Source: a virus. From it: a stretch of DNA of 43,492 nt. Each line of letters begins with the position of its first letter. Position 1 is the first letter of the stretch. The stretch is taken from positions 1 to 43,492 of IMG/VR virus record IMGVR_UViG_3300047462_000086; one strand, 5' to 3'. The notes under the pieces were generated by a model. The model made no database searches and was not told the DNA's origin. It saw only the letters and a program-made list of their open reading frames with translations. Made by a program: the position numbers and the translations under genes. Below, one piece after another: positions 31,024 through 38,750 of the stretch.

Positions 31024-32252
31024 GCGGCAGAATTCCGCCGACGACGCCGACCAGGCGCCTGGCGCTGAGCGTGGCGGGGCTGGTGCTGACGCGGTGGACT
31101 TCGGTTTCCGTCGCCAGGAATTTGCGCGATATCGCGGGCAGTTTCGCGGTGCAGTACCGGGATGCGGGGCGCGAGGCGCAGGCGTTCAGCCCGGATTTGG
31201 ATATCGCGCCGCTGTTTCAGATCGTGCAGCCTGGGATGGCGTGCAAAGTTGCGATTGACGGCACCACGGTGATGACCGGATGGATCGATGAGGTGGATGT
31301 GAGCTGGGATGCGGCCAGTATCACCGCGACGATCACTGGACGAGACGTGACGTGTGATCTGGTGGATTGCGCGGCGGCGCCGAGCGGGCCGGTTGAATAC
31401 CGGAATATGTCGACGCTGCAGATCGCGCAGGCGATTTGCAAGCCGTTCGGCATCACCGTGACGCAGGATGTGCCGTCGCAAAATATTTTTCCGGTGTTCG
31501 GGTTAGATGCCGATGAGACGGCTTTGAGCGTGATCGAGAAAGCGGCGCGGCAGGATGCTCTGCTTGTCACATCAAACGGTGTGGGCGGCTTGATTTTAAC
31601 GACGGGCGGTTCGACGCGGGCGCCGGCGGCGTTGACCAGGCCGGGGAATATTCTGAGCGGCGGCATGAAGAACAGCTTCGCGCAAAGGTTTTCGGATTAT
31701 TACGTGAAGGGCCAGACGAATAAGAGCGTGCAGCGCATCACCCAGGCGCCGCTGATGACGAGTGCCACGGACCCGCGCAGCGGGCTGACATTTCCGATCG
31801 AGACCTCGACGACGGCGACGACGACGGAGAGCGTGACATCGATCATGACCGGACATTCGACGGACCCGCAGGTGACGCGCTACCGGCCGACGGTGCGGAT
31901 GGTGAAGACGCAAGCGGGTGCGGCGACGGTGCAGCAGCAAAGCGACTGGGCATTGCGGGTGGCGAAGGGCATGGGGCTGACGCTGAATTACAAGGTGCTG
32001 GACTGGCGGGCCGGGACGGCCAATGCGCTGTGGCTGCCGAACGCGCTTTCCAACGTGAATGACGGGATCTGCGATTTGAATTCGGATATGCTGATTTCTG
32101 GCATCACCTACGGATATGACCAGACCGGGGAATTCACGATGCTGGAGCTGGCGGGCCCGACGGCGTTTGACCGGATCGATGAGCCGGCGGACGACCCGCG
32201 CTATATTCAGGCGCGCAAGCCGAAATCATTCGGGCCAACGCGGCAGGGATGA
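31020..32252 (+). CDS. P: Baseplate hub protein, Mu gpP/gp44-like
   Basis: This 410-residue protein matches the Mu P baseplate hub: LVLTRWTSVSVARNLRDIAG, FSPDLDIAPLFQIVQPGM, TATITGRDVTCDLVDCAA and VIEKAARQDALLVTSNGVGG. The start is TTG at 31020, overlapping the previous TGA (TTGA). No better start lies before the conserved N-terminus. It overlaps gp45 by four bases. Confidence 0.9.
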   Translation: MSGRIPPTTPTRRLALSVAGLVLTRWTSVSVARNLRDIAGSFAVQYRDAGREAQAFSPDLDIAPLFQIVQPGMACKVAIDGTTVMTGWIDEVDVSWDAASITATITGRDVTCDLVDCAAAPSGPVEYRNMSTLQIAQAICKPFGITVTQDVPSQNIFPVFGLDADETALSVIEKAARQDALLVTSNGVGGLILTTGGSTRAPAALTRPGNILSGGMKNSFAQRFSDYYVKGQTNKSVQRITQAPLMTSATDPRSGLTFPIETSTTATTTESVTSIMTGHSTDPQVTRYRPTVRMVKTQAGAATVQQQSDWALRVAKGMGLTLNYKVLDWRAGTANALWLPNALSNVNDGICDLNSDMLISGITYGYDQTGEFTMLELAGPTAFDRIDEPADDPRYIQARKPKSFGPTRQG

Positions 32253-32785
32253 GTGCCATGCCCTACCATGTGCGCGGGATTATCGGCGGTTTGCGCAATG
32301 CGACGGCGGAGGGCGTGGTTTCCAGCCTGAACGATTCCGGCCAGGCGATGACGGTGAATTTGTCCACCGGCGATGGCGTGAACCGGGCGGATGTTGAGGT
32401 TGCCTCGCCCTGGGGTTTCAGTTCCAACCCGCCGGCGGATGGTATGTTGACGCTGGTGTTTGCGGTGGGCGGGGACCCTTCGAATTTGCGAGCCATGCAC
32501 CCGCATAATCCTTCGGCGCGGTTCGGTTCGCTAGAGGTTGGCGAGGCGGCGATTTATGGCGCCGATGGAAGCCGCGTGCATATTCGCAACGGGTCGATCG
32601 AGATATGGTCCGCGAATATCGAAATTTACGGCAATGTGAGCGTGAACGGAAAGCTGACGGCGACGGGAAATATCACGGCCGGCCAGGGCACCGGCGACCA
32701 GGTTGATTTACGGACACACACGCATGATTATATTCCGGGAACGGGTGCCGCGACGCCGACCAGCGCGCCGATTGCCGGCACCTGA
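32249..32785 (+). CDS. Baseplate spike, Mu gp45-like
   Basis: This 178-residue protein is the membrane-piercing spike. The N-terminal OB-like region (GIIGGLRNATAEGVVSSLND, ADVEVASPWGF) is followed by a triple-beta-helix-type repeat region (SVNGKLTATGNITAGQGTGD). A C-terminal TGDQVDLRTHTHDY carries the HxH motif that binds iron at the tip in such spikes. It is the last gene of late block 2. Confidence 0.9.
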   Translation: MSAMPYHVRGIIGGLRNATAEGVVSSLNDSGQAMTVNLSTGDGVNRADVEVASPWGFSSNPPADGMLTLVFAVGGDPSNLRAMHPHNPSARFGSLEVGEAAIYGADGSRVHIRNGSIEIWSANIEIYGNVSVNGKLTATGNITAGQGTGDQVDLRTHTHDYIPGTGAATPTSAPIAGT

Positions 32786-32798
32786 AATCACCGCATCG

Positions 32799-32843
32799 GC
32801 TAAACCGGTTTAGCTAGTCCCGCCTTGGCCTCGCGCGGACACT
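32799..32843 (+). promoter_or_regulatory. Late promoter 3 (baseplate and fibre block): palindrome plus -10
   Basis: The palindrome GCTAAACCGGTTTAGC (32799-32814) is followed 23 bases later by GACACT (32838-32843) and 36 bases later by the gp46-like ATG at 32851. It corresponds to Mu PP but lies after gp45 rather than before P. The -10 is weak, as expected for an activator-dependent promoter. Confidence 0.75.
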
Positions 32844-32850
32844 GCGCGCG

Positions 32851-33306
32851 ATGGCAGACATTGCATTCGCATATAACCCGGTCACGCGCTGCGCCGATGT
32901 CGTATTCAACGGCACGGATTTCGCGTTCGACACGACGCCGGCGAGCGCGATGGTGTTCAGCGTGCTGGCGAAGCGGCGCGCGCGGCCGGATGATGTTGTG
33001 CCGAGCCCGGTGGATGATTGGAGTGAGCCTGCGAGCTTCACCGCCCGCGGCGGCACGCCATGCGATGCGCTGGATGCAAGCGGGGCGTTGGTGGGCAGCC
33101 GGGTGTGGTTGTTCGACAGGTCCGATAACAGCGAGGCAACCAGGCAGGGCGTGGAAGATGCGATCGCCCAGGCGGTGGCCTGGCTGGAGAGCAAACGCAG
33201 CCTGGCGCTGAAACTGCGCGTGCGGTGGGTGGCCGCGCAGATCCTGGGGTACAAGCTGCAGGCGGGGAATACTGTGTTGCAGCTGCGACAGGCTGTCGGC
33301 GCGTGA
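32851..33306 (+). CDS. Baseplate protein, Mu gp46-like (GPW/gp25 family)
   Basis: This 151-residue protein matches gp46 of Mu, a baseplate wedge protein: FAYNPVTRCADVVFNGTDFA, FSVLAKRRARPDDVVP and GSRVWLFDRSDNSEATRQGV. It is the first gene of late block 3. ATG at 32851 has no Shine-Dalgarno and lies 36 bases after the palindrome. It overlaps gp47 as GTGA. Confidence 0.9.
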   Translation: MADIAFAYNPVTRCADVVFNGTDFAFDTTPASAMVFSVLAKRRARPDDVVPSPVDDWSEPASFTARGGTPCDALDASGALVGSRVWLFDRSDNSEATRQGVEDAIAQAVAWLESKRSLALKLRVRWVAAQILGYKLQAGNTVLQLRQAVGA

Positions 33307-34409
33307 GCGCGGCCGTCGGTACGACCTGGCCGATCCCGGCGCCTGGCGATATCGCTTCGCGGTGCGCGGCGGTTTATGAGGCGGCGTTTCCGCCGAACCC
33401 GGCCCTGGGGTCGGACGGCATCGATGCCCGCAACCCCAACACGATCGCCACCACGAATTGCCGCATCGTCGAATTGGCGATGCTGGATTTGTATTATTAC
33501 CAGGGCAATATCGCGGTCGAGCTGATGCCCGATACGGCGGTGGCGAATCTTTCGCGGTTCGGCGCGATCTGGGGTGTGCCGCAGGACCAGCCGGCGAAAG
33601 CCACGGGCAATGTGATCGTGACGGGCACGGTGGGTGTTGCGATCCCGAGCAATATCATATTCAGCTATCCGAATTCGAATTACACGTACAAAAGCACCGC
33701 CGGCGGTACGATTGGTTCCGGCGGGACGCTGAGTGTGCCGGTGGTGGCGCAGATTGCCGGGACGGCCAGCAATGTGGAGGCTGGCACGCAGCTTAAAGTG
33801 AACAGCGTCGTTGGGGGTTTGACGTCGCAGCTCGGCGTTGTGGACGCGGGCGGTATTGCGGGCGGCCTGGATTTGGAGAGCAATGATTCCTGGCGTTCGC
33901 GCATTCTGGCGCGCATCCGGCGCGCGGCGATGGGCGGCTGCGCGAATGATTACGAGACATGGGTGAACGCGGCGCTGCCCGGCGTTGGCGACGTGAGCAT
34001 CATCAGCGGCTATGGTGGCCTGCCGAATGTTGGGGTTGTTTTCGCCATGGCCGGCCCTGTGGTGCCCACCAGCGGGCAGATTGCCACGGTGCAGGCTTAC
34101 CTCGACCAGCCGGGCATCAAGCCTGTGACGGCCGTGCCTGTGGTGCTGGCGGCGGTGCTGCACCCGGTGGCGTGCACGGTGCATCTTTCGCCAGATACGC
34201 CGACGTTGCGCACGGCGGTGACGAATGCGCTGGCGCTGTGCTTCCAGCAGAATGGCGCGATCAACGGCACCATCACCTTCGCGAGTTTGGAGAACGCGAT
34301 CGCCAGCGTGGTGGGTAGCGGGAGTTACGTGCTGAGCGTGCCCTCGGCTGACGTGCCGGCGCCGAGCGTGCTTTCGATCAATACACTGGGCGCGGTGACG
34401 TTCATATGA
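33303..34409 (+). CDS. Baseplate J-like protein, Mu gp47-like
   Basis: This 368-residue protein starts at GTG 33303 (GTGA). Family features are GAIWGVPQDQPAKATGNVIV, GTASNVEAGTQLKVNSVVGG, GGIAGGLDLESNDSWRSRIL and NDYETWVNAALPGVGDVSII, typical of Baseplate_J. It joins the wedge to the sheath initiation ring. An in-frame frame extension to 33225 lies within gp46. Confidence 0.93.
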   Translation: MSAAVGTTWPIPAPGDIASRCAAVYEAAFPPNPALGSDGIDARNPNTIATTNCRIVELAMLDLYYYQGNIAVELMPDTAVANLSRFGAIWGVPQDQPAKATGNVIVTGTVGVAIPSNIIFSYPNSNYTYKSTAGGTIGSGGTLSVPVVAQIAGTASNVEAGTQLKVNSVVGGLTSQLGVVDAGGIAGGLDLESNDSWRSRILARIRRAAMGGCANDYETWVNAALPGVGDVSIISGYGGLPNVGVVFAMAGPVVPTSGQIATVQAYLDQPGIKPVTAVPVVLAAVLHPVACTVHLSPDTPTLRTAVTNALALCFQQNGAINGTITFASLENAIASVVGSGSYVLSVPSADVPAPSVLSINTLGAVTFI

Positions 34410-34963
34410 GCCGCGACCAAAACACGGTTCTGACGGAGCTGCTGGCGATCGGGCCGCAGGGCGACGGCATGCCGGTGAACGGGCAGCCTGGCGCACTGTG
34501 GCCGCTGTGGCTGACGCCGCTGGCGGCCGAGATTTCGCGCTTCGAGGGCTATGCCGAGGAAATGCAGACCGAGGTGAACCCGGGGGCGACGAATTACCTG
34601 CTGCCGGATTACATCCGGCTGCTGGGGCCCGACCCTTACGGGCGAGACGCGACGGCGCTGACGACGGCGCAGGAACAGGCGTTGTTGCTGCAGCGCTATA
34701 CCGCGCGGGGGGGTGCCTCGATCGGGTATTTCGAGGAAGCGGCGGCGCAGATGGGGCTGGCGATCAGCATCACCGAAACGACGGTGTGCGAGTGCGGGAA
34801 CGCGGTGTGCGGCGACCCGTTGAGCGTTTCGCCAGAGGAATTTTATTGGCTGGTGACGATGCCCGCCGCGAGCGCCGGCACGTTCGCGGGCAATGCGGTG
34901 CAGACGCAAATTTCAACCGATGCGCCGGCGCATACCCAGCCCGTTTTTAGTTACACGGGGTAG
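34406..34963 (+). CDS. Baseplate/tail protein, Mu gp48-like (DUF2313)
   Basis: This 185-residue protein (LWPLWLTPLAAEISRFEGYA, ATNYLLPDYIRLLGPDPYGR, ARGGASIGYFEEAAAQMGL, CECGNAVCGDPL) matches DUF2313/Mu gp48, which connects baseplate to side fibres. The C-terminal cysteines in CECGNAVC could bind metal. ATGA overlap at 34406. Confidence 0.88.
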   Translation: MSRDQNTVLTELLAIGPQGDGMPVNGQPGALWPLWLTPLAAEISRFEGYAEEMQTEVNPGATNYLLPDYIRLLGPDPYGRDATALTTAQEQALLLQRYTARGGASIGYFEEAAAQMGLAISITETTVCECGNAVCGDPLSVSPEEFYWLVTMPAASAGTFAGNAVQTQISTDAPAHTQPVFSYTG

Positions 34964-34969
34964 GCGAAA

Positions 34970-35749
34970 ATGGATCGTACAAGCGGGCTTGGATACCAGA
35001 TCATCGGCGGCATCCGGCAATGGGTGAACAAGAATTTGCTGGGCGGCGTGCCGGGCACGCAGATCGACCAGGTGTTCATGAACGACCTGCAGGAAGAGCT
35101 GGTCCAGGGTATTATTACTGAAGCGGGTCTGGTGCCGACGGCCGGGGTGCAAAACCAGGTTTTTGCCGCGTTGGTGGCGATGCTGGGGCAGCCGGAGTTT
35201 TTTGTTTTCGCGACGCAGAATGTGACGGTGCCGACTTGGGCGACGCGCGCGCGGGTGACGCTGATCGGGGCGGGTGCCTCCGGCGCCGCCAGCGGTTCGA
35301 GCGGGAATGCCGGCGGCGGCGGTGGTGGCGCCGGGCGTTTCGATGGCATCGTGAGCGGGTTGGTGGGTGGCCAGGTCATCCATGTGACGATTGGCACGCC
35401 GGGTGCCGCTGTTTCGAGCGGCAACGGCATTAACGGGTCCATCTCCTCGTTCGGGAGTTATATAACGTGCCCCGGCGGCATGCAGGGATTGGGGGCGAGC
35501 CCCTATTTGGCCGGCGCCGGCGGGAGTTCATCGGTGTCCGGGTCGGTGTCTGGTTACGCGATGAATTTGGGCTCGGCAAATGGCGGCGGTTCAGGTCCAG
35601 GTGCCGGGAATGGCGGCGGGGGTAACGCGACCGGCAGTGTCAGCGGCACACCGAACCCGGCTTCCGCCTTTGGCGCGGGCGGGGGCGGCGGCGTGACGGG
35701 CGGCGGCGCGGGCGGCCAGGCTGTCGCGTCGGTGCGGTGGATACCGTGA
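34970..35749 (+). CDS. Tail fibre or adhesin with glycine-rich tip
   Basis: This 259-residue protein has an N-terminal attachment-like part (GYQIIGGIRQWVNKNLLGGV, DQVFMNDLQEELVQG), an ATQNVTVPTWATRARVTLIGAG segment, then long polyglycine-rich repeats (NAGGGGGGAGRFDGIV to AFGAGGGGGVTGGGAGGQAV). Such glycine-rich sandwiches form receptor-binding tips in T-even gp38-like adhesins and are often hypervariable. It probably contacts the host surface. Confidence 0.75.
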   Translation: MDRTSGLGYQIIGGIRQWVNKNLLGGVPGTQIDQVFMNDLQEELVQGIITEAGLVPTAGVQNQVFAALVAMLGQPEFFVFATQNVTVPTWATRARVTLIGAGASGAASGSSGNAGGGGGGAGRFDGIVSGLVGGQVIHVTIGTPGAAVSSGNGINGSISSFGSYITCPGGMQGLGASPYLAGAGGSSSVSGSVSGYAMNLGSANGGGSGPGAGNGGGGNATGSVSGTPNPASAFGAGGGGGVTGGGAGGQAVASVRWIP

Positions 35750-36099
35750 GCACGATCATCACCATCAAGCGCGGGGCGACGCTGCAGGAGACTGTCAGTT
35801 TCTCGACGGCCGGCGCGCCGACGTTGCTGACGGGTTTGACGCTGGTGGCGACGGTGCGTGATGCCGAGGGCAATTTGGTGGCGACGCTGACGCCGGCGCC
35901 GACCAGCACGGCCGGCCAGGCGCTGATTTACGTGCAGGATACCACCGCCTGGCCCGAGGGCTTGCTGCGGATGGACATCGAGGCGACGCAGCCGGGCGGC
36001 CCGCAGGTGATTTCCGATACGTTCGGCATCGACGTCTTGCATGCGGAAACCTATTCGCTGCCGGCCGCTGTGCCTTATGACCCGGTGGCGCAGCCATGA
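35746..36099 (+). CDS. Putative fibre/baseplate Ig-like accessory protein
   Basis: This 117-residue protein starts at GTG 35746 (GTGA); GTG at 35737 is an alternative. The pattern IKRGATLQETVSFSTAGAP, GLTLVATVRDAEGNLVATLT, TTAWPEGLLRMDIEATQPGG is that of small beta-sandwich domains encoded near phage fibres (BppU-N-like). It probably helps attach fibres. Confidence 0.65.
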   Translation: MSTIITIKRGATLQETVSFSTAGAPTLLTGLTLVATVRDAEGNLVATLTPAPTSTAGQALIYVQDTTAWPEGLLRMDIEATQPGGPQVISDTFGIDVLHAETYSLPAAVPYDPVAQP

Positions 36100-36365
36100 G
36101 CGGAACAATCGCGCTGCCGGACAGCATCACGATCGCCGAGGCGGATGCGGGGATTGAAATATCCATCGAGGCCGCGCCGGCGCCGCCCGATTACAATCCG
36201 CTCGCGAATGATCCTTCGCAGAACTGGGTTTTGCAGACCATCAACGGCGTGGCGACATGGGTGCAAATGACGGCGGTGCCGACGGATGTTTTGTTCGGCG
36301 ATGAGGATGGCGGCGATGTGCTGCTGATGGAAGACGGCCAGGGCGCCGTGATCCTGGAGCCATAG
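36096..36365 (+). CDS. Small fibre-region protein
   Basis: This 89-residue protein starts in an ATGA overlap. It is acidic, contains NPLANDPSQNWVLQTINGV then ATWVQMTA, and ends GGDVLLMEDGQGAVILEP. Short proteins of this kind often lie between fibre genes. No family is assigned. Confidence 0.6.
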   Translation: MSGTIALPDSITIAEADAGIEISIEAAPAPPDYNPLANDPSQNWVLQTINGVATWVQMTAVPTDVLFGDEDGGDVLLMEDGQGAVILEP

Positions 36366-36692
36366 GTGGCCGCGAAAACAATCCTGCAACGCACGCTTTT
36401 CACGCCGAATGCAGGGCAGTCCATCCCGGTTTCCGATCCCGCGCTCGGGCCTGGGCTGAAGAATGGGCGCATCACGATAGGCCAGCTGATGGCGTTGCTC
36501 TCGCAGCCTGACCTGACGGCGGCGAGCTACATGGCGTTCGTTTTGAGTTTGCCGACATCGCCGCCGGCGACGCTGGGGATGTGGAACAATAATGGCGTGC
36601 CCACGCTGGGTGTGGCGCCTGCCTCAACCGGCGCGCCTTCGATGAATTTCTCGAAGGCGGCCAATTCTCAATATTTGCCGTTTTTTCTTTAG
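36366..36692 (+). CDS. Small fibre-region protein
   Basis: This 108-residue protein starts at GTG 36366 directly after the previous stop. TLFTPNAGQSIPVSDPALGP and GLKNGRITIGQLMALLSQPD suggest a small structural protein. Function unknown. Confidence 0.6.
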   Translation: MAAKTILQRTLFTPNAGQSIPVSDPALGPGLKNGRITIGQLMALLSQPDLTAASYMAFVLSLPTSPPATLGMWNNNGVPTLGVAPASTGAPSMNFSKAANSQYLPFFL

Positions 36693-36704
36693 GAGACGCA
36701 TGAC

Positions 36705-37175
36705 GTGTCAACCATAACAACGCTGCAGATTGAAGATGGCGGCACCAATCCACGCAACATGCGGGTGCTTCAAAATACGGATCAATCGCTCGCGCCGTTC
36801 CAGGAGATTGAGCAAGGCGGCTTGCCGCTTGGACCCACGAACGCGCTGCCTGTCCAGAATTTCGGCGGTGCACAGGGCGCGCCTTACAAGGAAACGCCGC
36901 TCGGATATTTCGAACTCGCGGTTGGCGCCGTGACGCCGGTGGCGCTTTCCAGTGTGGCGGGCGGCATTCCGGCGGGGGCTTTGTATTGCCGGATATTCGT
37001 CGAGAGCGCGGGTGTGAGATACCGAGATGACGGCAATAATCCGGCGCCTGGCGTGGGCGGTGGCGCGCCGCTGCTGGCAGGCACGGCGAACTTTTTATAC
37101 GCCGGCGCTCTCGGCGCTTTGGTGCTGATCGCGATCACCGGCGTCGCGAATGTCAATGTTTTGTTTTATAAGTGA
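36705..37175 (+). CDS. Structural-type protein of the fibre region
   Basis: This 156-residue protein starts at GTG 36705 with AGGAGACG upstream. The C-terminal half (GGIPAGALYCRIFVESAGVR, YRDDGNNPAPGVGGGAPLL) resembles a domain seen in phage tail-region proteins that reads like a small beta fold. Function unknown; a fibre accessory role fits the context. Confidence 0.65.
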   Translation: MSTITTLQIEDGGTNPRNMRVLQNTDQSLAPFQEIEQGGLPLGPTNALPVQNFGGAQGAPYKETPLGYFELAVGAVTPVALSSVAGGIPAGALYCRIFVESAGVRYRDDGNNPAPGVGGGAPLLAGTANFLYAGALGALVLIAITGVANVNVLFYK

Positions 37176-37186
37176 GGCGGGCAAAC

Positions 37187-37630
37187 ATGAAAATTCTCAA
37201 TATGCTCGCGGCGTTTTTTGCCGCCGCGGCGCTGTTGCTTCCCGCCCAGGCTTTTGCTCAGGCGGACACCATCAATGTCAACAACGCGCCGGTTTCGACG
37301 ACGAACCCGCTGCCGACGTCGCCGTCACCGCTTGAGCTTCCGAGTGTCAATGGATCGGCGACAATCAGCGTGGGCGGGTCTTTTCAAACCGTGCTGGCGC
37401 AAAATTCGTCGCGCAAGGGATGCTTTATTCAGAACCCCATCACCGCGACTGAACCGCTTTACGTCTACGTCTACAGCGGAACGTCCGGCACGCCTTCGCT
37501 GGCGGGCGCCATCGGGCTGGGAGCTGGCGCGCCGTTTTACTGCTCCGTTGGCGCTTCGGGCGTGATCACCGACCAGATCGCCGTTGAGGCCGCGACGACG
37601 GGCCATGCATTTGTGGAGTTCAGCCAATGA
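37187..37630 (+). CDS. Secreted protein of the fibre cassette
   Basis: This 147-residue protein carries a clear signal peptide (MKILNMLAAFFAAAALLLPA, cleavage after AFA), with GAGGCGGG upstream of ATG 37187; GTG 37172 is in frame but would obscure the signal. The mature part is beta-rich (VNGSATISVGGSFQTVLAQ, SSRKGCFIQNPI). A Sec signal is unexpected for a virion protein. It overlaps the next gene by four bases. Confidence 0.72.
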   Translation: MKILNMLAAFFAAAALLLPAQAFAQADTINVNNAPVSTTNPLPTSPSPLELPSVNGSATISVGGSFQTVLAQNSSRKGCFIQNPITATEPLYVYVYSGTSGTPSLAGAIGLGAGAPFYCSVGASGVITDQIAVEAATTGHAFVEFSQ

Positions 37631-38748
37631 AAACTTTGAAATGGATTTTGTGCTGGGCGCTGATCGCGGCGCCTGCATTCGCGCAGACTGTCGGCCCCTC
37701 CTCAGGCAATTCGAACGTCAACGCGACCGGCACGGTCACGACGGGCGCGCCTGCGGTGTTTTCCGGATCGCAGGGGATTACCAGCGGGGCGTTCACGCAA
37801 TCGGGCTTGGCGAATTTCACGGGTTCGTTTCAGGTCAATGGGGCCACGATCACGTTCCCGTCGGCGCCGGCGACGCTGGATTATCAGGTTGGCGCGTTTG
37901 TCAGCGGGCATTGCTTGCAGGCTTCCGGGACGGCGGGCGGGATTGCGGATGCCGGGGCGGCGTGCGGCACCGGCGGTGGCGGCGGCGGCGGCGTTTCGAG
38001 CGTGGGGCTTTCGTTGCCGAGTATTTTTTCGGTCACCGGCTCGCCTGTCACCAGCTCCGGCACGTTGAATGGCGCGCTGGCGCCCGAGAGTGCCAATACG
38101 GTGTTTGCGGGGCCTTCCTCGGGCGCTGCGGCGGTGCCCAGCTTCCGGGCGATCGTGGCCGCGGATATTCCGCCGATTAATCTCGCATCCGGTGTAACGG
38201 GCAATTTGCCCGTCGCGGATCTGAATAGCGGGATTGGCGCATCATCTACGACGTTCTTCCGCGGTGACGGCACGTGGGCGACGCCGCCCACGTCGGGCGG
38301 TTCGTCTGGCGTGACTTTCGGCGGCACGAATTATAGCACGCTTGCGGCGAGTTCTGGCATCTCGATCACGCCGAGCGGCAGCACGCTCACTTTTTCATCG
38401 AGCGGTTCATCTTCGGGGTTGAGCCCGACCGCGTGCCCGGCTGCGGTCGGTGGCGTCATTACGCTGCCGTTCGCTAGCTCAGGCAATATTTGGTACGCCT
38501 GCACCATTAGCGCAAACACGACGTTCGCGATTTCCGGCGGCACGACGACGTCGCTGCAAGAGATCAGGATGGAAATTATCGAGAACTCGACGGGTGGGTT
38601 CAGTGTTACCCTGCCTTCCAGTTCTTCCTCTCCCGCCGTGCTTTGGCCCGGAGGCGTGCAGCCCACGCCGGTGAGCGCCGCCAATTCGATAAACATCTTC
38701 AAGGTGAGCACGACCACGGTCTCAGGCAAACTGATCGGGAGCTATTAA
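37627..38748 (+). CDS. Tail-fibre-like protein with Sec signal peptide
   Basis: This 373-residue protein starts MKTLKWILCWALIAAPAFAQ, a signal peptide with AFA cleavage. The mature part is low-complexity, then has GGGGGGGVSSVGLSLPSIF and the phage-fibre hallmark FRAIVAADIPPINLASGVTG with FFRGDGTWATPPTSG. Fibre modules of this type are common, but an export signal on one is odd. The C-terminal third is a Ser/Thr-rich beta domain. Confidence 0.75.
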   Translation: MKTLKWILCWALIAAPAFAQTVGPSSGNSNVNATGTVTTGAPAVFSGSQGITSGAFTQSGLANFTGSFQVNGATITFPSAPATLDYQVGAFVSGHCLQASGTAGGIADAGAACGTGGGGGGGVSSVGLSLPSIFSVTGSPVTSSGTLNGALAPESANTVFAGPSSGAAAVPSFRAIVAADIPPINLASGVTGNLPVADLNSGIGASSTTFFRGDGTWATPPTSGGSSGVTFGGTNYSTLAASSGISITPSGSTLTFSSSGSSSGLSPTACPAAVGGVITLPFASSGNIWYACTISANTTFAISGGTTTSLQEIRMEIIENSTGGFSVTLPSSSSSPAVLWPGGVQPTPVSAANSINIFKVSTTTVSGKLIGSY

Positions 38749-38750
38749 TC

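Noticed and set aside
32814-34496. Leftward 560-codon frame across gp46 and gp47
   Set aside because: Arg/His-rich shadow of well-recognised baseplate genes.
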